Source of the DNA: Tricholoma matsutake
Lineage: Eukaryota > Basidiomycota > Agaricomycetes > Agaricales > Tricholomataceae
Length of the DNA stretch: 64,000 bases
Direction: 5' to 3'
Assembly: GCA_026075535.2 (NCBI GenBank)
Contig: AP026545.1
Location: 8,246,001-8,310,000 of the forward strand
Made by a program: the position numbers and the translations under genes. Shown in pieces: positions 1 to 9,504 of the stretch. Numbering within the stretch: the stretch's first letter is position 1; every line of letters begins with the position of its first letter. The notes beneath the pieces were generated by a model that saw only the letters and a list, made by a program, of their open reading frames with translations, was not told where the DNA came from and made no database searches.

Positions 1-233
1 AACCAGTATCGAATAAGGAATGTGCTGGGGGTACAAGTAAGTATAAACAAGTTTCGTTACATGCCCCCTTTTGAGATTGCTTGGTGCAATCTAAGCAAAG
101 TAAAGGAGAGTGAGAAAAGTAAAGGAATGATTGTAGGTAATTGTCCATATAATAAGAGATAAGAACCATGGGTGGGCCATTAGGACCCAACCATATCAGT
201 CCTCAGTATGTTGGCGGTGGTGAAGGCAGCAAG
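1..233. other. No gene seen
   Basis: AT-moderate sequence downstream of the minus-strand ORF fragment. I see no coding frame, repeat or RNA gene here. Confidence 0.5.
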
Positions 234-989
234 TTAGGTAGTGGGGCACAACGTGAAAAGGGGTGATGGTGAGTGTGGTTGCGACAGGGGCAGGTGGCCG
301 TTCTCTTCATCTAGGTCCATCTCCTCCGTGGATGGCAGTACCTCGGTGGAGGTGGTTGGGCCTGCAGTCAGCTCTCCCATTTCCTCATCCTCAGTTGTAG
401 GTTGTGCTGAGGGCTCCCACTCCACAATAGGGTCACTGGCGGCGCATCGGGCAAAGAGTTGGCTGATGTGGGGGTCTTCCCCCACTAGTAACCAGTTGCG
501 GCTGTCATTGAGGCAGTAGTGGTCATGGTCCTCCTCAGTGGTTCGTAGCATGTGGATTTGACCCACGTCCTCTGCTGTCAGGGTATACCACCCATCCCAC
601 TCAGGAATGGCTGGGGGCAGGCCATGCACACCCAACCAGTGGATGCGTTCATTGTCCACGTCCTGGTAGTTCGCCTCGGCTTTGGAGGAGTGGTTGTAGT
701 GATGGTTGAGGTAGTGGAGGCCATAGGTATAGGCATGGTCCACCCAGGTGAGAGGAATGTGGTTGGTGGCCAAGGTAGCCAGGACTTCATCGGCGGTGAG
801 TTCAGGGCCCTGACGCTCTCCAAAGTCCATCTGTGTCAGGGTGACTGACCTGGGAGGGGAAATGAAGGGTTCAATGGAGGGGGCCTGCGTCAATGAGTCT
901 GCGAGATACTCAGCATAGCAACCAGGTACCGCAATGATGCCAGCAAAGTGGCGGATGAATGATGCCTGACCAGAGGTGGATGTGGGGCA
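234..989 (-). pseudogene. Repeat-associated hypothetical protein, 5' truncated
   Basis: The minus frame is open from the hAT-like element boundary at 989 down to a stop at 234. There is no plausible ATG at the top: residues continue upstream into the insertion point, so the N-terminus was probably removed by the element at 990. The visible ~250 aa hold motifs such as WVDHAYTYGLHYLN and PEWDGWYTL and an acidic, Ser/Thr/Pro-rich C-terminal tail. From memory, proteins with an EWDGWYT-like motif recur as hypothetical proteins near transposons in Agaricomycetes; I cannot verify this. Function unknown. No catalytic motif is seen. Confidence 0.5.
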
Positions 990-1050
990 CAGTGCATAAA
1001 CTTTGCACTCCCCCCCATATTCCTATTGGAGTCCTAGGAGTCCGAGTTTT

Positions 1051-1314
1051 CTGATAAGAGTCCAATTGGAATCTGATAAGAGTCCAATTGGAATCTGATA
1101 AGAGTCCAATTGGAATCTGATAAGAGTCCAATTGGAATCTGATAAGAGTCCAATTGGAATCTGATAAGAGTCCAATTGGAATCTGATAAGAGTCCAATTG
1201 GAATCTGATAAGAGTCCAATTGGAATCTGATAAGAGTCCAATTGGAATCTGATAAGAGTCCAATTGGAATCTGATAAGAGTCCAATTGGAATCTGATAAG
1301 AGTCCAATTGGAAT
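1051..1314. repeat. 12 perfect tandem copies of a 22-bp unit
   Basis: Unit CTGATAAGAGTCCAATTGGA + AT repeats exactly 12 times without a mismatch. The unit carries a GAGTCC motif and the palindrome CCAATTGG. Because 22 is not a multiple of three and the unit lacks minus-strand stops, all three minus frames stay open, giving three overlapping spurious ORFs with a 22-aa period. I treat these as non-coding. The position matches the subterminal GGAGTCC zone of sister hAT-like elements. Confidence 0.97.
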
Positions 1315-1499
1315 CCAATAGGAGTCCTACTAGTCCAACAGGAATCCAATCAGAATGTATCTTGATGACCATGTACTTTTATTTCCAAGAAATTCCTAGT
1401 AAATTCCGAGTAAAGTCCTATGCAATTCCAACAGGTAGTAGTCGGAATACCACACCATTTAGGAAGACTTAACTTGATGAAAGTGCTTACAAAGTAAAT

Positions 1500-1587
1500 G
1501 GGCAGAGCAGGAATTGAACTCTAGACCTTGGGATATAATTGACATGACTACCAAACAAGTGCTCAACCAGTTGAGCCACAGGAGCAT
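1500..1587 (-). other. tRNA-like Pol III module (degenerate) in A0
   Basis: On the minus strand an A-box-like TGGCTCAACTGGTTGAG is followed ~45 nt later by a B-box-like GAGTTCAATTCC. It is not a real tRNA: no convincing acceptor stem or anticodon arm. It points outward, toward the left terminus of the element. Confidence 0.6.
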
Positions 1588-1984
1588 TAAGAAATATGTA
1601 ATATAAAGTCCATTTAAAGCACTTAGGATTAGTTCACTTATTTTTAACCTCTCTCACAAGAGCTCAAAAAAAAATTGTTGAGCCCTCCCATCTTTGTGAG
1701 GGAGGAGATAACTAATATAGATTTAAAAAAACCCCCCATGCAAATGCGAGGGGGAGAATTAATTATACTATTTAATTATACTATTTTAAATTCTACAAAA
1801 AAAACCCACCCCCCCACAAAACAGGGGGGAGGGGGTGGTGGTGCATTGCATTGGCTGTCTCATCAGCCCTGTCCCGTCGTTTCCCCTCCCTCTCGTCTCC
1901 ATCGTGTCTCGCCTCCCTCACCTCGCCTCCCCCGTGGCTTCCCTCCCCTCCCTTGTCTCCCCTCCCTCATCGTTCCACCCACTG

Positions 1985-2420
1985 TCCACCCCATGAGCAG
2001 TTGCTCGCAAGGCTGGTGGTGGGTGGTGTGTCGTATGTTGGTGGCGGCATTTGTCCATCATCCCCTCCCTCCCTCCCCCTCCCCTTAAACACCTACGAGC
2101 AGATGCTTGTAGGCGTGCGTGGGGCAGGTGTCGCCATCATCTCCCCTTCTGGTCATTGTTTCCCTTTCCCCTTGTCATTTTGTCACCCTTGTCGTCCATC
2201 CCCCTTGTCGTCTGCACCCACAAACCACCCTATGGGCAGCTGCTCGTAGGCATGTCATTTGGTGCCATCGTTGTCCCTCCATGCTGTTCCCGTGTTCTTG
2301 CACCCCATATACACCCCACGAGCAGTCGCTCACGGCGGTGATGGGGGGTGCTGGATGTCATTGGTGTCATGGGGGGTCCATGCACTCATGATCCACCCTA
2401 TGAGCAGCAGCTCATAGGCG
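1985..2420. repeat. Five palindromic GAGCAGxxGCTC hairpins
   Basis: Five imperfect inverted repeats of the type ACGAGCAGTTGCTCGT occur at about 1992, 2096, 2231, 2315 and 2399, 70-130 bp apart, with varied stem bases around a conserved GAGCAG..GCTC centre. The same module recurs at 22740, 31635-31710, 39480, 39770, 50945-51235 and 57665-57840. Confidence 0.8.
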
Positions 2421-3162
2421 TGGGGTGGGTGCATTGTCGGTTCGTCAGTGATGTGGCATGAGGGGAGGGGTCGGGTGGTGCTTACTGGGTGGGTATTCCC
2501 CTTCTGGGGTCTCCTGGTGTTGCTCCCCATGCTCCTGACCATGATCAATACCCTCACATCCCGTTTTGATGGGGAGGAGGAGGGTTGCCAGGGGTGTCAT
2601 TGGGTGTGGGTTTGGCTCGCGTCAGTCCATCGTTACTCATGTAGATTAGAACCTAGAAACAAAACAAATGAATTAGCTAGTTTACAAAAGTAAAAAATGA
2701 ATGAAAAAAAAACTTACTATGGCCCAAACGATGATTGCATCATTTGGGCATTGTTTGGCATCTAAACCAGCCATTTCCGGTCTTGGGGGCTCATCTAGAT
2801 ATGGGGGTGAAGTGGGACTTGCCCAAGGTCAGCCCACACTTGCCCAAGGTCATTTTAAAAACAAAAATTGTACATCTCCTTTGCAGCACGATAATGGATG
2901 TCTTTCGCAGTCAGACATGAATTGTTTTCATCATTTAACAGTATTTGTGGATGCTGATGTAGGTGAATGCGAAACTTTTCGACAATTATTGAGTGATGCT
3001 CCAAAGGGCAGAATGGAGGTAAATTTGACTTTGTAATTTTGGGTGGGGTGGGCCAGACTGCTGTGCATGTCCCATCCGCAACCAATATCATCAAGGGGAG
3101 ATGACATGTTGATGGTGGCTCCTAGATGAGGAATTTATCCTGTAAGCTTTGACAAACAGTAG

Positions 3163-4735
3163 TCAATGTACCATTGGTTCAACATTATCCTCAACAGGCT
3201 CTTCACATTCTGCATCCTCCTCCCGGACACCTTCTTCTAGCCAGCCAGATGTGATACCAGGTGCCCATGTCAGATTGACAATGGTAAATGTTCGATGAGT
3301 GATATGTGGATCATATTTTGCTGGTGGCTTATCTTCTGCTAGTTGTTGTTCCAGGTACCTTATCGCATGCCAGTAACACAGATGACGTTTGGCATTAGGA
3401 AGCGCTGTGCAGACAGCACTCAACTCAGTTGGGTCTTTGTCCAAGTCCACATCTGCAATGTTTGGGCAGTACTGATCAATGTGACCCAACACCTTCTGAA
3501 GCATGCGGTCTTTCGCACCCAGTGCAGCAGTGCCGTCAGTTGAGCATGTGAATGCAAAGGCTAACAGCAGGGCCTGACCATTTGCTTCACCCACGACACC
3601 ATATAGTTCATATCCTAACGCATTTGTTTTCCCTTTACAATGGTGAGTGTCTTATTAACATTAGTGTTGTGAAGGTTTGCACATGTTGAATCCATGGCTA
3701 TCTCAATGATCTCCTCACCATAATCTTGCAGTATATTCTTGAAGCTGAAGGCAAGTGACGAGATTCCATCCTTGGTCTGTATTGGTATGATTTCAATATC
3801 GAGACCTTCCTCATGCTCCAGAACCATCAATGCTGATTTTACTTGATCATCATCCAGTCACCAGGTTGCCTCATGAAGGTGTGCCCAGTGCACATAGATC
3901 TGTTTCTGCATTAAATCTGTTTTAGGATATTTCTTCAGAACCAGTAGTTGGTGTCAACATTCTCGAGGAATGGGTGATAAGGCTGACCTTGGCAGCAGTC
4001 ATGTCTTTTGGTCCTTCAATTTCTTTCACGATGCTGTCAGATATTGATATATCGGCATATGGTGGATGGCATTGATAATGTGTGATATGGATGCATGCCA
4101 TTGTAAGTTCATTTTCATTGAGTGTCACGAACAGCCAGCCACTGCATTTGTATTGATCCATAGTCATGTGTGCCCATCGCTTTCCAGTTTCCACAAGCTT
4201 TTTCTTCGTCTGTTCACCATGTAATTGAGCCCAGTAAAATTTGTAGGTCATGGTGGTTTCAGCAGTCTGGCTTTTTCTCTTCATCTTGTAGCTAGCACAC
4301 GGTAAGATATATGTTGAAGAAAATCAGGTGCATACTGACTTGAACCAAAAAGCAGTTGTATGCCAGACTATCTTTGCTAGGTGCATGGCAAGATTATGGC
4401 TTAGATCATTGGAGCGCTGTGGTGCGGATGAGGCCTCATCACTAAGCATTACAAAGGCATGCAATTCGAATGCAGTTTCCATGTGTCTTGTAAGGAGGGG
4501 GATGAACTCTTGCCATGCAATTGTTGGAGGGCCACCTAGAGACTTATCCTTGCCTAGGACTCATCTTTTTGCTTTATCTGGGTTCTCATTCTCCTTCTCT
4601 ATGCGCTTCTGCTCTGCTTGGTCATTTCATTTCTGTGTACATGGCCCACATGTCTTCAAGTATTGCAGGTTTGATTTGCAGGGGAAGTCGGTGGGCACTC
4701 CCCTAAAACTGCATCGAACACATTTCTGAGTGAGG
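3163..4735 (-). pseudogene. MULE (Mutator-like) transposase relic
   Basis: Three minus-strand pieces in different frames read in order as a fungal MULE transposase. The first (~4735-3922) has an N-terminal part with a CGPC-like zinc-ribbon remnant and a DNA-binding part with GWLFVTLNENE and ITHYQCHP. The second (3830-3615) contains a DST segment typical of the first catalytic Asp region. The third (3594-3163) has EANGQALLLAFAF, DGTAALGAKDRM and the CYWH motif typical of MULE domains. Frameshifts and stops separate the pieces, so it is dead. The matching TIR lies at 4905. Family call is from recognised motifs, not a search. Confidence 0.75.
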
Positions 4736-4904
4736 TCTGGCATAGCAGGAGGAGCAAGGAAAAATTGATTTCACCATAACAAAAACTACATATGCAGCAG
4801 CCCCCAGACAAACAATGAGTATTGTTGACAAGGGCCATCCTGTTTTCTAATAACAGTAGATTGACAAATCTTTGAGGCAAGATAAGATTGAGCACCTATA
4901 CACA

Positions 4905-4965
4905 TGATGAGAAATATCACATGATCTGTTTTCTAAATGGTCGTATTGCTTGAGACATAGTGATC
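4905..4965. repeat. Right TIR of the MULE element
   Basis: Reading on the minus strand, TCTCAAGCAATACGACC then AAAACAGATCATGTGATAT and CTCATCA closely match both ends of the MITE at 22056-22920. The match ties that MITE to the transposase relic at 3163-4735. The opposite TIR is not found near 3100, so the left side of the autonomous element is lost. Confidence 0.75.
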
Positions 4966-5039
4966 AGCCAGTATGATCGGATGCGTCTCAATAGGCTCAC
5001 CCGATCAACAAATGCAAAATGCACAGTTTTGCACATTAC

Positions 5040-5965
5040 TCACGCATTCTTCCACAGATTCCCTGGTGGTCAGCTTTCCTCCTGTGCAAAACACTACCCT
5101 CTATCTACTCCTGTTCTCCATTTAACAGTGTGTTGCTTCACTGCCGAGATATTTCAAGATTATTACCATTTTTGGAACACCTGGTTCAACTGACTCCCTG
5201 GTGCATAGCTCAGCCTCTCCTGCTATCTGGATACTTTATGGCTGTAGGGACCATATATTACTACATTATTATACTTTTATATCTGCATTACATTGAGATA
5301 TAGAAGTCCTATAGTTCTTAGGTGAGTGACTATGACATATCTCAATATATTCACTCTCTACTACTCTTTTATAGAATAGTGAACCATTCAAAGGTGTTGA
5401 ATATACTTCTACTACATTAGTATGCATGTATATAAGGTTACTAGTGAGTCCCATGAGGTGGCATGGAGTAACAAGGAGGTTAGGTGAGTTGGTGAAGATT
5501 TTACTTTGTAGGATGAAGTATTGACTATGTGAAAAGTGTGTGATTTATGGTGAGCAAAGTTCACTTCTATTGATAGGGAACCCATGCTCTGGTGGGCCAT
5601 GGTCTTCCCTCCCTGTTATCTGCATTACTGATCCATGTTCTACTTTACTATTAGGCCTAGGAATCGAAGAAAGTGAACAATTTGGCCCCACAGATCTTAC
5701 AGGGTAAGCATATCTCCTCCTGAGTACATATTCACTTTTCTGTCTATAATAGCATCTACAAAGCCTCCAGGGGTTCTACCAGATTGTTTATTTAGACCAT
5801 TATATCCTCTTTCCATGTGCATCTCATCAGGGGAAGGCCTAGGTATGCAGGTAAGTGACCCCCTCACATGCATTGACAGAGAGCACCTTGTCCCCAGCTC
5901 TCCCAACATCAATCCCCACCTCTACATACATCACTTTACCATCTACATACATTTTTCTAGCTGTA
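5040..5965 (+). repeat. Direct repeat copy 1 (~0.95 kb)
   Basis: Collinear with 7395-8380 over most of its length, same orientation, with many substitutions and small indels. Shared landmarks are TCTATCTACTCCTG, ATATTTCAAGATTATT, GGCATGGAGTAACAAGGAG, GTAGGATGAAGTATTGA, AAGCATATCTCCTCCTGAG and GACAGAGAGCACCTTGTCCC. Short segments bordered by TTTACTATTAG and a GTAAGC suggest relics of exons and introns, but I do not recognise a protein. Confidence 0.8.
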
Positions 5966-7394
5966 GAGGCTGTACAAGCCCATCGCAAAAAAAAACTGAA
6001 CTGGTCGTTTTTTTTTTCAACTATGGAGGCTGGACTAACCCTATATGTAATCAGGCAAAAATCTATATAAGGAAATGTAAGTCTTTTTTATCATTTGCTT
6101 ATCTTTCTCTGATACTAAGTTTGTCACACAGATCATTTGTCACTATAATGATGACACTTCAAAAGCAACTGCCTTTCCTCCAGGTGTCAAGTTCATTATG
6201 CATCCCACAGTGATGTACTGGAGGTGCCAGGAGACTTGTGGAGCAAGATAGCCATAAGGTGCATACATAGTCACCATAGCCCTGTCCAATCTCCGCTGAC
6301 TGCACTGCTATCCCTTGAAACAGGAAACACCACCTCCTGAGCTTGACTTTGCATCACTCATCACTTGTTGCTGTGGCCATAAACACATCAACAACCTCAA
6401 TGACCAAGAAATGGCTACCAATGACTGCAGTCCCCCCTCACTTCCCCCACCCCATTATCTGTGCAGCTCCTGTAAGCCAGGCAGTGAGCAATAGCTTGCT
6501 GTTGTGTAGCAGGAGCTTCCAATAGATGAGGGGTGGGGTGGAGATGGTGCACAACGATGCTTGAGAGTAGTGACTGAATCACAGCCACAAAGCCCGGGCT
6601 TTTGGGCTCGGCTCAGGCTTCAGAAATAATGAGCTGAGCCCTAAGCCCTACCAAGCCCATTCCAAGGCTTGGCTTGGGTCAGGCTTCTGGGGCTCGACAG
6701 CCCAGGCTTCAGGGCTTTGGGCTGAGCCTTGCACATCACTACAATGGCCTCTGCTGGAGCCAATTGATGGTTCAGAATTGGTCCTGAATGGCTAACTGTT
6801 GAGGGGCTTTTGGCCCTTTGAAATAGTTGAATAGGTTTGTGTTCTTCTTCTTCTGATCCTTGTCATGCTTTTCTCAAGCATTTTTGCAGGTGTCACTTGT
6901 CCGATGGTGTTTTTCAAGGTTTGTGAGCCCTGTGCTTCCACATTTCACTCGTGTTCCGCAATCTGGACAAATAGCATAACCATCTGCATCAAGAACAGAA
7001 AGCTGCCTCCACTGTCAATGCTAGTCCTAAAAAAACCAGTATCGCTCTGTACCTCCTTTGTGGGATCCATTTCAACAGAGGCTCTGGCTTGCAATTTGAT
7101 CACGGCTGATCTGTCCCAATCACCATTATATTTTGATATTTTGATTACATTAGGGGCATTTGTACTGTTAAACACCTTTGGTTTATTTCCTATTGTTAAA
7201 TACAACATTTTGGATAGTTGAGTAGTCATTATAGCCTTCAAAACCATGTTTTGAGACCTGTGTACAGAGAGGTCCAAAAAAAAATTCAGGGGCTCCTTGC
7301 GTACCACTAAAGAATTAGGCATTCCCATGGTCTCAGTCTATGTGCCTCTGGATGCCCTCTCGCCCCATGTTACGCTTGCCAACAAAGCTGTAGC
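5966..7394. other. Unrecognised core between direct repeats
   Basis: No recognised gene. The longest frame is on the minus strand (7328-6945, 127 codons, MGMPNSLVVRKEPLNFF...), with no motif I know. A GGCTC/AAGCC-rich quasi-palindrome lies at about 6590-6740. Confidence 0.4.
6565..6752. mobile_element. Possible palindromic MITE rich in GGCTC/GAGCC
   Basis: Sequence bounded by TAGTGA (left) and TCACTA (right) contains AAAGCCCGGGCTTT near the left and GAAGCCTGGGCTGTCGAG repeated in inverted order near the right. TIR-like ends resemble other small hAT-like elements in the window, but the flanks show no clear 8-bp duplication, so the call is weak. Confidence 0.4.
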
Positions 7395-8380
7395 ACTGCC
7401 CATGTCTGATCTCCCTGCAGAGTCCAGCTCTATCTACTCCTGATTTTCATTCATTGGTGTGTGGCTTCACTGTCTAGATATTCCAAGATTATTGCCTTTT
7501 TGGGAACATCTGGTTCAACCTGCTCTCTGGTGCATAGCTCTGCCTCTCCTTCCATATAAATGGTCTATAACTCAAGGGAATCTTGCCTACTATGATTCTT
7601 TGCCTTGAATTTGTTACTACACCAAGCAGTTGAAGTACTGTTAGCATTGGGTGGGTGGTTGTTCCCTAGTACCTACCTCAATACATTTAGTCTCTAGCAC
7701 TTTTTACAGACAACTCAACCATTGAAATGTGTTGATTTTACTTTTACTGAATTGGTATGACTGTCTACAAAGCTATCAGCTGCTTTCATGAGCCAGCATG
7801 GAGTAACAAGGAGAATAGGTGAGCATGTGAAGATCCTATCTCGTAGGATGAAGTATTGATTATATGCACTGTTTGTGGGCTTTAAATTAAGGGTAAAGGT
7901 GTACTCTGGACGTCTAGGCTGAGCTTTAGACAACAGGTATAGTGTGTGACCCAGATTGAGCAAAGTTCACATCTGTTGATGGGGAACCCATGTCATGGTG
8001 AGCCAGGACCTTCCCTCTCTGCTGTCATCTTTATTAACCTTTGTTCTACTTTATTACTAGGCCCAGGAATCAAAGAAAGCGAACATTTTTGCGCCACGGA
8101 TCTCACAGGACAAGCATATCTCCTCCTGAGCACATATTTCCTTTTCTGGCTATACTAACAAGTGTAGGGGCTCCAGGGGCTCCATTACATTGTTCATCAT
8201 GGATATCTCATGCTTCTCTCATGTGCCTTTCATAAGGGGAAGTCCTCAGCATGCAGCTAAGTGACAACCTCTCCCAGGCAGGTGCACTGACAGAGAGCAC
8301 CTTGTCCCCACCTCTCCAATCATTAATCCCCACCCCTACATGCATTACCAGACCCATCTACATACACTTTATGGCTGTAT
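7395..8380 (+). repeat. Direct repeat copy 2 (~0.95 kb)
   Basis: Partner of 5040-5965, same orientation. It holds an extra ~60 bp around 7870-7930 absent from copy 1. Divergence is substantial, so the duplication is old. It could be a segmental duplication or decayed paralogous gene pieces; the ends do not look like LTRs. Confidence 0.8.
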
Positions 8381-8814
8381 ATGGTGTACAAGCCCTGTAG
8401 ATGGTACCCTGTCTCACACTCCCATTACTTCTCCCCATTTCCCTCCTTCCCACCCCATGTAGCTTCACTCCATGTCATGTATTGAGCTAGGTATATTATT
8501 AGTTATTCATGTACATGTAGTAGACCCCATAAATGAAGAGAAGAGACCTTACCCTCAAGAGAGAATGCTCACTACAAGCTCAATATTGGTATAAAATGAA
8601 GGATAAAGGTGTATTATGCCTATAGATACATATATAAGTGGCATACAGCAAAAAAAGCGAAGGGGAATGGTCAGGAATGAGTGGAAGGGCATGCTTGTTG
8701 TCAGGGATGATGAGTGTGACATTAGCCGAAGCTATGGTGCTTGTTGATCAACTGTGGGAGACAGTGATCAGGTGATGATCAGGGGTGGGAAACGGTGGCC
8801 ATCCCCGGTAACAT
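8381..8814. other. Intergenic sequence, no gene seen
   Basis: No open frame of note, no recognised repeat. The right edge holds the left TSD GGTAACAT (8807-8814) of the next element. Confidence 0.5.
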
Positions 8815-9160
8815 AGGACCCTGGATAATGCCTATGAAGGCTAAATCCCAATCCAGACAAAATTTGGGCTTTTGCCGAAAATGCTAGATTTTTGCCAGTG
8901 CCAAAATGTCCAGACAAAAGAGGGTCTAATGGGCAAAGGCTAGGTACATTTCCAGACAAATTAGGCCAGGTGCTGAAAATTTTTCATGCATTGACTGTTG
9001 TAAAATTTAGATAACCATCTAGAAATACTCAAAAACAGTGAAAAACTACTCAAAAATGACCAGAAACTGTAGAATCTCTCATTTGAGAGCAATTTGGTAA
9101 TCAGGAACCGGAAATTGCCTTATTTGGAAGCCTAAAAGTCTGGAAGGCTAGGTGAAATCC

Positions 9161-9358
9161 TGTTGTGAGTCGGAGGGGGGTCCCTTAAGATCATGCAGGA
9201 GCTAAACATGAATAATGTATATTATCGGGTGTACTCAAGGTGGTAGTAAAGGATTGCTTATGTAAAATAGAAGGCTGGTCCCTTTATAGGGGCCAGCCAG
9301 GTCAATAGCAAAGAAATATAATATATACAAATGTGGGGTCAAGCCCCAGGTCACCACA
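9161..9358 (-). repeat. gypsy1 3' LTR
   Basis: 198 bp, TGTTGTGAGTC..CACCACA on the plus strand. It differs from the other LTR at seven positions, all at six CpG sites where one copy retains CG and the other has TG or CA, or both have decayed differently (CCCCAGG versus CCCTGGG). Confidence 0.97.
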
Positions 9359-9372
9359 CCCTCCCCCTTAGG
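9359..9372 (-). promoter_or_regulatory. gypsy1 polypurine tract
   Basis: In element orientation AAGGGGGAGGG directly precedes the 3' LTR start TGTGGTGACC, the expected plus-strand primer site for reverse transcription. Confidence 0.85.
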
Positions 9373-9504
9373 CTTTGTCCAGGGGAGAAGCATAATGTTT
9401 TGAGTAAGTAGACGATCTCGAAGAGAGTATCGTCTGGCATGTGGGTATCGTCGGGGTACAACGAGGTGAATCAATTCGTTTGTTTATTAAAAAATGCGAC
9501 GACC

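Larger units (their letters stand above)
990..2760. mobile_element. hAT-like non-autonomous element A0 (left part)
   Basis: The left terminus CAGTGCATAAACTTTGCAC followed by a C-run resembles the CAGTACTTTACA..CCCCC terminus of the complete copy at 30960. It is followed by GGAGTCC motifs, a 22-bp array, a tRNA-like block, C/G-rich palindromes, the conserved core ending in a palindrome around TTTTGATGGGG, and the GGCCCAAACGATG palindrome near 2720. Similarity to sister copies stops near 2760 and no right terminus follows, so this copy is truncated. No transposase is present. Family assignment rests on the 8-bp TSD of the complete copy. Confidence 0.7.

Noticed and set aside
910..1372. Three overlapping minus-strand ORFs of 108-117 codons with a 22-aa periodic peptide
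   Set aside because: They are the three frames of a 22-bp non-coding array without stops; no start context or domain.
1985..2420. CRISPR-like array from regularly spaced palindromes
   Set aside because: Repeats are short, imperfect and unevenly spaced, with no uniform spacers, in a eukaryotic transposon context.
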